Shown one piece after another: positions 23,354-32,780 of a stretch of DNA of 48,022 nt; position 1 is the first letter of the stretch, and every line of letters starts with the position of its first letter. The translations under genes were made by a program, and so were the position numbers. Source of the stretch: an uncultured Bacteroidales bacterium (GTDB lineage Bacteria; Bacteroidota; Bacteroidia; Bacteroidales; UBA932); the NCBI GenBank assembly GCA_949289565.1, contig CASEOO010000042.1:1-48022 (forward strand), in the 5' to 3' direction. The notes beneath the pieces were generated by a model. It was not told the DNA's origin and ran no database searches. It was given only the letters and a program-made list of their open reading frames with translations.

Positions 23354-25354
23354 ATGATTTGCACTGTTATACAGAACAAGACGGCCTCGCAGATTGCTGA
23401 AATTCTGCAGAATGTGGAGATGGCTGAAATCCGCCTGGACAGATGCACTCTTTCTGCTGAGGAAATAGATGAATGCTTCGAGTCAGATGTGCCTCTCGTG
23501 GCTACCTGCCGCGTTTCTGAAATCATGGCGGCGGGCCAGAGCCTTTCTGAAGTCAGAGCGGCAAGCATATGCGAGGAACGTCTCTGCAGGGCCATACGTG
23601 CAGGTGCGCGATATGTGGATGTGGAGGTAGAGGCTCCGAAATATATGTCGAAACGAGTGCGGGCATGTGCAGGGGAGTATGGAAGCGTGTTCATCAAGTC
23701 GTATCACGATTTCAGCGGGACTGATTCATACGAGGGTCTCAAGGCGATGGTGGAAAAATGTCTGCACATAGGCGCTGACATAGTTAAAATAGTGACCACA
23801 GCGGCTTCATCAGATGAGGCGGACAGAGTGCTGAAGCTTTACGATGAATTCGAGCCGGGACGTCTCATAGCTTTTTCCATGGGCGAGTCCGGGCGGGAAT
23901 CCAGGATGATGTGCCTTGCCAAAGGGGCTCCGTATACATATGCATCGCTGAATGAGGAAGATGCGGCCGCTCCCGGCCAATGGCCATATGCTTCAATGGT
24001 TTCTGCTTTGTACGGCGGCCGTCGCTTCATAAATGCCTCAGTCTCTATTCCTTCTTCGAAAAGTTTTGCCCAGAGGGCAATAGTCGCGGCCGCCCTGGCA
24101 GACGGTGTCTCGCATCTGTCCGGCTATTCGCCATGCGGCGACAATGAGTCTGCTCTGTCAGTGGCCAGAGCCCTTGGCGCCGAGGTCGAGGCCAATGGCG
24201 CCGAGCTCGTTGTGAAGGGTATCGCGGCTGCGCCAGGATGTATAGATATCAAGACTTTGCATACTGGCGAGTCCGGTCTTCTGACCCGCCTCATGATACC
24301 GCTTCTGCCGATGATCTCGAAGTCAGCGGTGAAAATTACGGGAGAAAAGACATTGCTGGACAGGCCTTTGAAAGGTGCGGAAGAGATGATGGAGGCTTTC
24401 GGGGTGAAACTGGAAAGCGAGTCAGGAGACTGCCGGATTCCTCTCTCAGTGGCTGGCCCGGAAAAAGGAGGGCAGGCTGAGATATCTGGAAAATACGGAT
24501 CACAGCTTATATCCGGACTGCTGATGTCGCTTCCTCTGGCTGAAAAATATTCGAAAGTCACGGTCCGCGACCCGAAAAGCATTCCGTATATGTTCATTAC
24601 ACTGGACGTAATGAAGAAGTTCGGTGTCAAGGCGGCAAATGAGATGTCTGGTGGCCGTGAGTTCATGGAATCCGGAGGAGACTGGTCGCTTTGTTCCGAA
24701 ATGCTGTTCAAGATTAAAGGCGGACAGCATTACCATGCGGCTGATTTCGCCATTGAGGGAGACTGGAGTTCAGCTGCGAATTTCCTGGTGGCTGGAGCCG
24801 TATTCGGGAAAATTGAAATTTCCGGCCTGGATACCAAATCTCTCCAGGCAGACCTGTCTATCATGGACATATTGATGGAAGCAGGCGCGAGCCTGTCGCA
24901 GACAGGGGATCATCTGGGCGCAGTGACAGTGCAGCGGGCTCCGCTGACGGCATTTGAAGTAGATGCTTCGAACTGTCCGGATCTTTTCCCGATAGTTTCT
25001 GTGCTGGCCGCTTTCTGCCAGGGAACAAGCCGTATTTCCGGTGTGGACAGGCTTGCTCACAAGGAAAGCGACAGAGGGAAAGCTATACTGGATATGCTTT
25101 TGAAAATGGGCGTCAGGGCTTCTGTGGAGGACAATGCCCTTGTCATAGAGGGACATTCCCTGTCTTCCCGTCTGCTGAATGGAAATCTTCTGAAAGGCGG
25201 ACAGTACACATCCAGTCATGACCACAGGATGGCGATGGCCCTGAAAGTTGCTGAATTGGGGGCTGAGAGTCCTGTGCTCATAGACGACACTGCCTGCGTC
25301 GCCAAATCTTTCCCCGCATTTTTCGATCTGTTCGGAAAACTGCTCAGGCAATAA
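23354..25354 (+). CDS. aroD-aroA: fused 3-dehydroquinate dehydratase and EPSP synthase
   Basis: A 666-residue two-domain enzyme. Residues 1-225 are a type I dehydroquinate dehydratase: EIRLDR, the catalytic His in KSYHDF, the Schiff-base Lys in DIVKIVT, then SMGESGRESR. From about 230 it is EPSP synthase: SIPSSKSFAQRA, GDNESA, GESGLLTRLM, YGSQLISGLLMS, the Asp in NCPDLFP, and DHRMAMA near the end. It makes 3-dehydroshikimate and later EPSP, steps three and six; the shikimate dehydrogenase and kinase between them are not in this window. I chose ATG 23354 over a TTG at 23324. It sits between aroB and aroC. Confidence 0.9.
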   Translation: MICTVIQNKTASQIAEILQNVEMAEIRLDRCTLSAEEIDECFESDVPLVATCRVSEIMAAGQSLSEVRAASICEERLCRAIRAGARYVDVEVEAPKYMSKRVRACAGEYGSVFIKSYHDFSGTDSYEGLKAMVEKCLHIGADIVKIVTTAASSDEADRVLKLYDEFEPGRLIAFSMGESGRESRMMCLAKGAPYTYASLNEEDAAAPGQWPYASMVSALYGGRRFINASVSIPSSKSFAQRAIVAAALADGVSHLSGYSPCGDNESALSVARALGAEVEANGAELVVKGIAAAPGCIDIKTLHTGESGLLTRLMIPLLPMISKSAVKITGEKTLLDRPLKGAEEMMEAFGVKLESESGDCRIPLSVAGPEKGGQAEISGKYGSQLISGLLMSLPLAEKYSKVTVRDPKSIPYMFITLDVMKKFGVKAANEMSGGREFMESGGDWSLCSEMLFKIKGGQHYHAADFAIEGDWSSAANFLVAGAVFGKIEISGLDTKSLQADLSIMDILMEAGASLSQTGDHLGAVTVQRAPLTAFEVDASNCPDLFPIVSVLAAFCQGTSRISGVDRLAHKESDRGKAILDMLLKMGVRASVEDNALVIEGHSLSSRLLNGNLLKGGQYTSSHDHRMAMALKVAELGAESPVLIDDTACVAKSFPAFFDLFGKLLRQ

Positions 25355-25415
25355 TGCATATGTGGCTTCCCGGATGACATGCCGAGGTCCGGGTTTATAA
25401 TTAAACGATACGGAA

Positions 25416-26393
25416 ATGAACAGTTTTGGTCAGAAATTCAGAGTCTCATTGTTCGGAGAGTCCCATGGCCGGGCCATAGGGATAGTAATGGACGGCGTGC
25501 CTGCCGGAATCCCATTGTCCGAACAAGATTTCACGGAAGACATATTGCGCCGCAAGAGCGGAGCTAAAGGCACTACTCCCAGGATAGAAGATGACAAGCC
25601 TGAGATTCTCAGCGGAGTTTTTGGGGGAAAGACGACAGGTGCGCCTCTGACAGTGGTGTTCAGAAACAACAACACGAAATCTTCCGACTATGAAATATTC
25701 AAGGTTATGCCGCGTCCCGGGCATGCCGATTTTGCCGCCGGTGTGAAATGGGAGAATTTCAATGATCCCCGTGGAGGCGGGCATTTCTCCGGCCGTCTTA
25801 CACTTCCTGTGGTGGCCGCAGGCGTGGTGGCGAAGAAAATCATCGGCGATGTGTGCGTAAATGCCAGACTCGTGGAGGTAGGCGGAGTTTCCGGCGGTGA
25901 AGAGCAGTGGCGAGATGTTCTGGACCAGGCTATAAAGGACGGGGATTCTTTGGGAGGAATAGTGGAATGCTCCATAGACGGAGTTCCGGCTGGTGTGGGC
26001 GAGCCTTTCTTCGATTCAGTCGAATCCCTTATTTCCCATGCTGTATTCTCTATCCCTGGAGTGCGGGGTGTGGAATTCGGCGACGGGTTTTATGCCGCGA
26101 GGATGAAAGGTTCTGAACACAATGATCCTATTATCTCGGATTCCGGGGAATGCGGGAAAAATGGTGCTGGCGGCGTGAACGGCGGACTGGCAAACGGAAA
26201 TCCGATAGTGTTCCGCGTGGCTTTCAAGCCGACTTCCAGCATCAGAAAACCTCAGCAGACCTATGATTTTGCGACTGGAAGCATAGGTACGCTCGAAATC
26301 CCCGGGCGTCATGACGTATGCTTTGCCCTCAGAACTCCTGTCGTGGTGGAGGCAATGGCCGCGACAGTCATGGCTGATCTGATGTCGAGATAG
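25416..26393 (+). CDS. aroC: chorismate synthase
   Basis: A 325-residue FMN-dependent enzyme making chorismate from EPSP, the last common step to aromatic amino acids and folate. The motifs GESHG (15-19), RPGHAD, GGGHFSGRLT and the C-terminal RTPVVVEAMAA are clear. It is somewhat shorter than the usual 350-390 residues but both ends are present. It follows the aroD-aroA fusion by 61 nt. Its last 26 bp overlap the end of the leftward gene at 26368, so the two transcripts converge. Confidence 0.93.
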   Translation: MNSFGQKFRVSLFGESHGRAIGIVMDGVPAGIPLSEQDFTEDILRRKSGAKGTTPRIEDDKPEILSGVFGGKTTGAPLTVVFRNNNTKSSDYEIFKVMPRPGHADFAAGVKWENFNDPRGGGHFSGRLTLPVVAAGVVAKKIIGDVCVNARLVEVGGVSGGEEQWRDVLDQAIKDGDSLGGIVECSIDGVPAGVGEPFFDSVESLISHAVFSIPGVRGVEFGDGFYAARMKGSEHNDPIISDSGECGKNGAGGVNGGLANGNPIVFRVAFKPTSSIRKPQQTYDFATGSIGTLEIPGRHDVCFALRTPVVVEAMAATVMADLMSR

Positions 26394-27330
26394 CTGCGGA
26401 TGCTTCATGCGGACCTGTAAGCCTGAGCCGGTATTTCAGGCTTCCGTTGTTCATGTACCACAGCATATTGCCGTAGTCCGGGATGCCGGATGCACTGCAG
26501 CTCTGGCCTGGCAGTTTTGCTGGCAGGCCAGTATGAATCGTCTTGAATGCTTTTCTGGACCAGTCTGACGGGTTTATCATGAAGAGAACAGGCTCTTTAG
26601 CTCCGTCTTCAATGAAGCCGAGCCTTCTGTATACATCTCCTCCTGACCATTCCAGGTCAGCGTAGCTCATGATGTCGTCTGGTTTTATGTCCATGATGAA
26701 TTTCTTCAGGATTTTCCCCATGCCTCCAGGGATTCTGGTCCCGCTGGAGGATGCATACCTGATCCATTCGTAAGACCTGATTTCATGGCCGTCCTTAATC
26801 CATCTGCGGGCATTTGAAAATGTGGCCGCCGCCACAAGACTGCCAGTTTTTTTTTCAGTCAGCCCGTAACAATGCCGGCATGCTGAAGATCCATAAGTAT
26901 GATTCGCATCCATGAATCTGTTTGCGGAGGCGCGGTCTATCCTTTCCACAGTGCAGTTCCTGGCGAATATGCTGTGGAATTCCCCAAGATGCGACAGCAG
27001 CCTGGCTCTGTACAGTCTGTTCTGCTTTCTCCATCGGTCCTCTGCGACAGTTATGGAGCTGATGATTCCCCCGTCGTGACGGCTGATGTCTGTATCTGAG
27101 CCGGCTCTGTCCATGCATTGTTCCTGAAGCACCTTTCTGGCGGCCGACCGTTTCCTGTATTCTTCTGCGGCTTCTTCAGGCGAGCGTGCGCTGATGGCTT
27201 CCGGAAGTATATACAGAGTTTCTCCAGACACATTCGCGGCCCTCAGGAACATCAGTCCATTCACGTCCGTTTCTTCACAGGTGAATCCCGCCTGTGTCAC
27301 GAAGTGCAGTATTTCCTGATAAAATTCCAT
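26368..27330 (-). CDS. unknown protein with a GNAT-like C-terminal domain
   Basis: A 320-residue soluble protein. I do not recognise the N-terminal 125 residues. The central part (about 130-270) carries ERIDRASANRFMDANH, then YGL...LVAAATFSNAR, GGMGKILKKF and ISYADLEWSGGDVYRRLGF-type residues (key positions YADLEW and GDVYRRLGF). This matches the layout of GNAT-fold proteins encoded by phages, distantly like Mu Mom, which modify DNA. CRHC (about 151-154) may bind metal. Function unproven. It converges on aroC and diverges from umuD. Confidence 0.55.
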   Translation of the reverse strand: MEFYQEILHFVTQAGFTCEETDVNGLMFLRAANVSGETLYILPEAISARSPEEAAEEYRKRSAARKVLQEQCMDRAGSDTDISRHDGGIISSITVAEDRWRKQNRLYRARLLSHLGEFHSIFARNCTVERIDRASANRFMDANHTYGSSACRHCYGLTEKKTGSLVAAATFSNARRWIKDGHEIRSYEWIRYASSSGTRIPGGMGKILKKFIMDIKPDDIMSYADLEWSGGDVYRRLGFIEDGAKEPVLFMINPSDWSRKAFKTIHTGLPAKLPGQSCSASGIPDYGNMLWYMNNGSLKYRLRLTGPHEASAAISTSDQP

Positions 27331-27424
27331 TATCAGCGCTTATTGCCCAGAATTTTCCGTTTGACGTAAATCGGGAGCAATGTTAGCAAAGTTTTTTCTC
27401 ATTTTGCAGTTTTTTCTTTTTCAT

Positions 27425-27440
27425 GAGAAAAATTTTTCTC
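27425..27440. promoter_or_regulatory. 16-bp palindrome upstream of umuD
   Basis: GAGAAAAATTTTTCTC is a perfect palindrome 45 nt before ATG 27485, in the shared upstream region of umuD and the divergent gene at 27330. It is a good candidate for a damage-response operator. No LexA box can be assigned in this phylum by sequence alone. Confidence 0.5.
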
Positions 27441-27484
27441 TTTTGATAATAATTTTCTGAATTTTGTCATCTAAGAATGGGAAA

Positions 27485-27919
27485 ATGACAGAAGAACAGA
27501 TTAAAAATGGAAATTCCAGCCTTGCGCCCATGGCCGAGAGCGGAATACATGCAGGCTTCCCGTCCCCGGCTCAGGACTATATGAATCCATGCATAGATTT
27601 GAACAAGGAGCTGGTGAAGCACCCTGCCGCGACATTTTACGGCAGGGTAGTCGGGGATTCCATGCTGGATGCCGGGGTGGAAGAGGGGGACATACTGGTG
27701 ATTGACAGGGCGTTGGAGGCGTCTGAAGGGAAAATGGCGGTCTGTTTTGTGGATGGTGAGTTCACTCTTAAATACATCTCCAGGCAGAATCCGCTCACGG
27801 GCGAGAAAGACGGCATATGGCTGGTGCCTGCAAATCCCAGGTATCCCCCTATGAAAGTGCAGGATTTTTCAGATTTTACTGTCTGGGGAGTCGTCACTTA
27901 TATCATTAAGAAAGTCTGA
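27485..27919 (+). CDS. umuD: UmuD-like self-cleaving polymerase V subunit
   Basis: A 144-residue S24 peptidase. The cleavage site is Ala23-Gly24 in IHAGFPSP, the nucleophile is Ser59 in GDSM, and the general base is Lys96 in EFTLKY. These sit within one residue of their E. coli UmuD counterparts, so I start at ATG 27485 (MTEEQIKNG). RecA-promoted self-cleavage would give the active UmuD' partner of the polymerase encoded 10 nt downstream. A palindrome upstream probably carries its control. Absence of a DNA-binding domain separates it from LexA. Confidence 0.92.
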   Translation: MTEEQIKNGNSSLAPMAESGIHAGFPSPAQDYMNPCIDLNKELVKHPAATFYGRVVGDSMLDAGVEEGDILVIDRALEASEGKMAVCFVDGEFTLKYISRQNPLTGEKDGIWLVPANPRYPPMKVQDFSDFTVWGVVTYIIKKV

Positions 27920-27929
27920 GAGAAGAGCG

Positions 27930-29195
27930 ATGTACGCACTGGTGGACTGCAACAATTTCTTCGTTTCCTGCGAGCGGGTTTTCAGGCCTCAGCTCGAAGG
28001 GCGGCCTGTCGTGGTCCTTTCAAACAACGACGGGTGCGTTGTGGCCAGGAGCAATGAAAGCAAGGCCATGGGCATCAAGATGGGGACACCGTTTTATCAG
28101 GTGAGCCATCTGGCAGACCAGGGCCGTCTTGAAGTCTGTTCATCGAATTATGTCCTGTACGGCGATATGTCAGCCCGTGTCATGTCCATCCTGGCAGATG
28201 CTGTACCTAAAATCGAGATCTATTCAATTGATGAAGCTTTCCTGGTGCTGGACGGAATAGCGCATGATAAAATCAAGCCTCTGTGCACCTCTCTGACGGC
28301 GCAAATCCGCAGGTGGACAGGCATACCTGTGAGCATAGGCGTGGCCCGCACCAAGACTCTGGCGAAGATAGCAAGCCATTTTGCAAAAAAATATCCAGGG
28401 TATAAGGGCGTGTGCATGATAGACAGCGAAGATAAAAGGCTCAAGGCGCTGTCCATGACCCCGGTTGAAGAGGTCTGGGGAGTGGGACGGCGTCTCGCTC
28501 CGAAGCTGAAAGAGGCTGGCGTGATGACGGCCCTTGATTATACGGAGCGGCCTGAAAGATGGATCAGAGAGCATTATATGCTGCACGGCGTCCGCACATG
28601 GATGGAGCTCCGCGGAACAGTGTGCGTGGAAGCTGAGGTTGAAGCGGCCAGAAAATCCATTTGCACATCCAGGTCTTTTGCAGATATGATAGAAGATGAA
28701 GAGGAGATTTCCATGAAGGTGGCCGACTTCGCGGCGCAATGCGCAAGGAAGTTAAGGGAAGAGGGAACGGCGGCGCTGGATGTCACAGTTTTCGTGTATA
28801 CAAACAGATTCAGGGCTGATCTGGAACAGTATTTCCCATCGGCCACTGTCCGTCTGCCTGCCGCGGCCAGCAATACCCAGGAAATCGTTTCCGCGGCCTT
28901 GAAGGCTTTGCATGCCATATTCCGCCCAGGGTATAAATACAAGAAAGCCGGTGTGGTAGTGGGCGGCATCGTCCCTGCCGGCAGTGTCCAGGCATCGCTC
29001 TTCGATTTTGACCCTGGCCTCAGAGCTAAAAATGACCGTCTGTCGCACATTATGGACAGTGTGAACAGGAAAGGTGACTCTTCTTTGCTGAGGCTGGCGT
29101 CGCAGAAGCCAGGCCACTATGCGGAAGACATCAGAAGAGAGCACTGCTCCCGCCGCTATTCCACATCGCTGGATGAAATCATCGAGGTGAAATGA
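27930..29195 (+). CDS. umuC: Y-family DNA polymerase UmuC
   Basis: A 421-residue translesion polymerase. The catalytic acids are in [14 protein letters not shown] (Asp6) and YSIDEAF (about 98-104). [20 protein letters not shown], the helix-hairpin-helix region ([16 protein letters not shown]) and a little-finger domain follow. QASLFDF near residue 355 matches the beta-clamp binding motif. With UmuD it would copy past damaged bases during the damage response, at the cost of mutations. It lies in a tight umuDC operon, followed 48 nt later by apbE. Confidence 0.93.
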   Translation: MYALVDCNNFFVSCERVFRPQLEGRPVVVLSNNDGCVVARSNESKAMGIKMGTPFYQVSHLADQGRLEVCSSNYVLYGDMSARVMSILADAVPKIEIYSIDEAFLVLDGIAHDKIKPLCTSLTAQIRRWTGIPVSIGVARTKTLAKIASHFAKKYPGYKGVCMIDSEDKRLKALSMTPVEEVWGVGRRLAPKLKEAGVMTALDYTERPERWIREHYMLHGVRTWMELRGTVCVEAEVEAARKSICTSRSFADMIEDEEEISMKVADFAAQCARKLREEGTAALDVTVFVYTNRFRADLEQYFPSATVRLPAAASNTQEIVSAALKALHAIFRPGYKYKKAGVVVGGIVPAGSVQASLFDFDPGLRAKNDRLSHIMDSVNRKGDSSLLRLASQKPGHYAEDIRREHCSRRYSTSLDEIIEVK

Positions 29196-29243
29196 CGGCA
29201 TATGAAATTTTTTTTGCATAAATTCGCGAAGACATACATCGAT

Positions 29244-30314
29244 ATGAAGACGAAAACAAAAGCTATATTTCTCTCTGTCCTCTGCATGGCGGTATTTGCA
29301 TGCTCGCCGCAAGACAGGTACATAGCCATTACCGGCTACGCTCAAGGCGGAACTTACTCTGTGAAACTGAACTTGAGAGGTCAGGACGGCATAATTGCCG
29401 CCAGGCCTGAGGCGGTAAAAGCCGGTATTGATTCGGTGCTGGAGGCCGTGAACAACTCTGTTTCAGGCTATAACAAGGGTTCTGTCCTGAGCCGGTTCAA
29501 TGCCGGAGAACTCGTCACCCCGGACCGCATATTCAAGGACCTTTACGCGGCCTCATATAAATATTATATAGAGACAGACGGCAGTTTCGATGTTTCAAGC
29601 GCGCCTCTGTTTGATATTTGGGGTTTCGGTTTTACATCTGGCTCCATGCCTGACAGCGCGGAAGTCATGTCGACGCTGTCCCGAACAGGCATGGACAGGC
29701 TTGCCGACACATTGGTGACTGATGCCGGCGGATGCACTTCTGCATCTATGATTCTGAAAGACAGGAGTGCAGAACTGCTGCCTGAACTGAATTTCAATGC
29801 CATAGCCCAGGGCTATTCCTGCGACTTGGTAGCAGAATACCTTCATTCGCTGGGCGTGAACCAGATGCTGGTGGATGTGGGCGGCGAGATATATTGTGAA
29901 GGACTGAATCCTTCAGGCAAGCCGTGGAGCATAGGACTTGACAGGCCGGTGGACGGAAACAGTGTTCCAGGCCAGGATCTTCAGTGCATATTCAGCGCAG
30001 GCCCCGAGCCATGCGGCGTGGTTACTTCCGGGAATTACAGAAAATTCTATGTCCGCGACGGAAAGAAGTATGCACACACCATAGATCCTAAGACGGGCTA
30101 TCCTGTGTCGCATTCACTGCTGTGCGCCACAGTTATCGCCGCCACAGCCGCAGAGGCAGACGCGCTGGCTACATATTGCATGGTCATAGGCTTTGAAAAA
30201 GCCCGTGATTTCATCATGTCGCGTCCCGATCTCGAGGGCTGTCTTGTATACGATGAAGACGGGCAGATGAAAACCTGGACCTCTCCTGACCTTCAAATTT
30301 CATTGACGCAATAG
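29244..30314 (+). CDS. apbE: FAD:protein FMN transferase (ApbE lipoprotein)
   Basis: A 356-residue enzyme that attaches FMN to threonine residues of electron-transport proteins such as Rnf/Nqr subunits, on the outer face of the inner membrane. The lipobox is VFAC with Cys20. The family motifs are ITGYAQGGTYSV, SRFNAGE, LNFNAIAQGYSCDLVAEYL, DVGGEI and the closing YAHTIDPKTGYPV. I prefer ATG 29244 because it gives a standard lipoprotein signal; ATG 29202 would add 14 residues. It converges exactly on comEC, the two stops being adjacent at 30314/30315. Confidence 0.9.
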   Translation: MKTKTKAIFLSVLCMAVFACSPQDRYIAITGYAQGGTYSVKLNLRGQDGIIAARPEAVKAGIDSVLEAVNNSVSGYNKGSVLSRFNAGELVTPDRIFKDLYAASYKYYIETDGSFDVSSAPLFDIWGFGFTSGSMPDSAEVMSTLSRTGMDRLADTLVTDAGGCTSASMILKDRSAELLPELNFNAIAQGYSCDLVAEYLHSLGVNQMLVDVGGEIYCEGLNPSGKPWSIGLDRPVDGNSVPGQDLQCIFSAGPEPCGVVTSGNYRKFYVRDGKKYAHTIDPKTGYPVSHSLLCATVIAATAAEADALATYCMVIGFEKARDFIMSRPDLEGCLVYDEDGQMKTWTSPDLQISLTQ

Positions 30315-31427
30315 TCACGGCAGCTGGCATATAACCTCCAGATACCATACGACGAATTCGCAGCACCAGTTTATGCCGTCTGTCAGAAACTCCGGGCAGA
30401 TGCCGAGCCTGTGCAGAAACACTGCGGCCAGGGCCGCAGGCATCAGGGCGGAAGTCAGCGGAACAGCTATCAGATTCGTGATGATGAAGTATACTGGAGC
30501 GGATTTGAACAGAATCCACGCCAGAGGCCCTGTGAAGGCTTGGCATGCAATCGACATCGCCGCGCTGTCCCACACTTTTTTGAGTACGGGCACCCTGCAT
30601 GGGTAGAGGCCGCGGAGAGCCGGATACAGAAAATATATGCCGCACATCGCCAGATATGACAGCTGAAAGCTCGCCGAGGTGATAACTCCAGGATTAAGGG
30701 CGCATTGTATTGTAAGCGCGAAGCACAGTATGTTCACTGGACGGGCTGTCCGTCCGGCCAGCAATGCTGTCTCCCTCAGCAGGATGAACAGGAAGGCGCG
30801 TATGATAGAAGGCGATGCCCCTGTCATCACGGAATAGAACAGTGTCGAAGCAAGTATGGTCACAAATCTGGCTATATCCGCCTTCCTCGACTGCCCCAGC
30901 ACCGACAGACACTTGCTGAGAATCAGATAGATGATGGCCAGATGCATTCCGGAAAGCGCCAGAATATGCGAAGCCCCGCTGTCCCTGAAAGCCTTTTTCA
31001 CATCTGCCGTCACATCAGACTGGTCACCTGTGACCAATGCCTTTATGAGGGCGTTGCTGCCATAGTCGTCCATCGGCAGCGAATCTATTCCGGACTTGAG
31101 CCATGATGCGGCAGGGGCCGCGGCTTTCTCTATCAGTCCGCTGCCGCCGCGGCCAGCCGCGCCAATATTTATGACTTCATGATTCGACCAGCAGAAAACC
31201 CCGCAGCAGAAAACTGCCGCCATGCACAGCGCTGTCTTCACCCATGATTTCGCCGTATTTCTGAAAACTGCCGCCACGGCCAGCGTTGCGCCTGCGGCCA
31301 TGGCCGCGGATGCGGCCGCGCCGGAAGACCATGAATAAAAAAGATGGTGGCCGCATAGAAAAATTCCGGTAACGTTACCGGCGCAGAATGGCAATGCATA
31401 CAGCACAGACTCTCTCCCCTCTACCAT
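30315..31427 (-). CDS. comEC: short ComEC/Rec2-type membrane channel
   Basis: A 370-residue membrane protein containing the ComEC competence core: NALIKALVTGDQSDV, then DSGASHILALSGMHLAIIY (the family hallmark), then repeated hydrophobic helices ending near the C-terminus. ComEC carries single-stranded DNA across the inner membrane during natural transformation. Most relatives are about twice as long, with an OB-fold segment before the core and a beta-lactamase-like domain after it; both are missing here. It could be a minimal form or a shortened gene, but the frame shows no sign of decay. Confidence 0.8.
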   Translation of the reverse strand: MVEGRESVLYALPFCAGNVTGIFLCGHHLFYSWSSGAAASAAMAAGATLAVAAVFRNTAKSWVKTALCMAAVFCCGVFCWSNHEVINIGAAGRGGSGLIEKAAAPAASWLKSGIDSLPMDDYGSNALIKALVTGDQSDVTADVKKAFRDSGASHILALSGMHLAIIYLILSKCLSVLGQSRKADIARFVTILASTLFYSVMTGASPSIIRAFLFILLRETALLAGRTARPVNILCFALTIQCALNPGVITSASFQLSYLAMCGIYFLYPALRGLYPCRVPVLKKVWDSAAMSIACQAFTGPLAWILFKSAPVYFIITNLIAVPLTSALMPAALAAVFLHRLGICPEFLTDGINWCCEFVVWYLEVICQLP

Positions 31428-31471
31428 TTTATTAGAATTTGGTTTGCAAATCCGTTTTCTTCTTTTGAATT

Positions 31472-31504
31472 TTTGCGAAAGTACTCATTATTTTTATAAC
31501 TTTG
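31472..31504 (+). promoter_or_regulatory. promoter of ackA-ptb-buk
   Basis: TTTG (31472-31475), a 21-nt spacer and TAACTTTG (31497-31504) form a full Bacteroidetes promoter 48 nt before ATG 31553. Confidence 0.7.
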
Positions 31505-31552
31505 CGTTGATATTCTGAAAATCGTTGCAGATTACAATTTATTTTTAATTAT

Positions 31553-32767
31553 ATGATTATCCTTGTATTGAATTGTGGAAGTTCATCACTGAAGTATCAG
31601 CTTCTCGATATGAAGGGTGATGAAGTTTTCGACCTGATGGCTAAGGGCCTTGTCGAAAGAATCGGTATGGATGCCGGATGCATAAAGCATCAGACAGCCG
31701 GAAAAGAGAAATATGTGAAGGAAATGCCTATTCCTGACCATACAGTAGGCATCAAGGTCGTGCTTGATGCTCTTCTGGATCCGGAGTACGGAGTCCTTTC
31801 CACATTGGAGGACATAGAAGCTGTCGGGCACCGTGTCGTGCACGGCGGCGAGGAATTCTTCTGCAGCAAGCTTATTGATGAAAATGTCATAGCTGAAATA
31901 GAGAAGTGCTCAGACCTTGCACCTCTTCATAATCCTGCCAATCTCTTGGGAATCAAGGCAGTGTCTGAAGTGCTCCCTACTGTGCCGCAGGTGGCCGTGT
32001 TCGATACCGCTTTCCATCAGACTATGCCGGCATATGCCTATATGTATGCCCTTCCTTATGAATATTATGAGAAATACCGTATCCGCAGGTACGGTTTCCA
32101 CGGCACCAGCCATAAATATGTGTCTGCAAAAGGGGCCAAGTTCACCGGGCTGGATCTCGAGAACTCGAAGATCATTACATGCCACCTCGGGAACGGAAGC
32201 TCGATTACTGCCATTGCGAACGGCAAGTCTATAGACACCTCCATGGGCTTCACTCCGCTTGAAGGCATTATCATGGGGACAAGGTGCGGATGCATCGACC
32301 CTGAAATAGTGACTTACCTCCAGGAAAAGGAAAACCTTTCAGTGGATGAAGTGAACAAGGTTCTGAACAAGAAGAGCGGTTTCCTCGGCCTTTCATGCAT
32401 ATCATCAGACGCCCGTGACCTGAATGACGCGGCCAATGCCGGTGACAAGAAAGCCAAGCTCACTCTCAAGAAACTCGTGTATGACATCACAAAATACATA
32501 GGCGCTTATGCCGCAGTGATGAACGGTGTAGACCTGATAGTGTTCACAGGAGGCATCGGGGAAAACAACAGCCGTCTTCGCCGCAGGGTTTGCGAGAATC
32601 TTTCATATCTGGGGCTCAAGTTCGACTATGAAGCCAATGTGGCTACCGGGAAAGACACCCTCATATCGCTTCCGGATTCGAAGGTCAAGGTGGCTGTCAT
32701 CACTACGAATGAAGAGCTTGTGATCGCTCAGGACACCATGCATATCGTCAATGAAAATAACCAATAA
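31553..32767 (+). CDS. ackA: acetate kinase
   Basis: A 404-residue cytoplasmic kinase interconverting acetyl phosphate and acetate with ATP formation. It begins MIILVLNCGSSSLKYQLLD (phosphate-binding N7 to K14). HRVVHGGE, RYGFHGTSHKYV, HLGNGSSITA, DTSMGFTPLEG and FTGGIGENN follow. The length is standard. It is the first gene of a unit with a phosphotransbutyrylase-type gene and butyrate kinase, where the more usual partner would be phosphate acetyltransferase. A strong promoter precedes it, fitting a central fermentation role. Confidence 0.96.
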   Translation: MIILVLNCGSSSLKYQLLDMKGDEVFDLMAKGLVERIGMDAGCIKHQTAGKEKYVKEMPIPDHTVGIKVVLDALLDPEYGVLSTLEDIEAVGHRVVHGGEEFFCSKLIDENVIAEIEKCSDLAPLHNPANLLGIKAVSEVLPTVPQVAVFDTAFHQTMPAYAYMYALPYEYYEKYRIRRYGFHGTSHKYVSAKGAKFTGLDLENSKIITCHLGNGSSITAIANGKSIDTSMGFTPLEGIIMGTRCGCIDPEIVTYLQEKENLSVDEVNKVLNKKSGFLGLSCISSDARDLNDAANAGDKKAKLTLKKLVYDITKYIGAYAAVMNGVDLIVFTGGIGENNSRLRRRVCENLSYLGLKFDYEANVATGKDTLISLPDSKVKVAVITTNEELVIAQDTMHIVNENNQ

Positions 32768-32780
32768 AACCACTATATCA

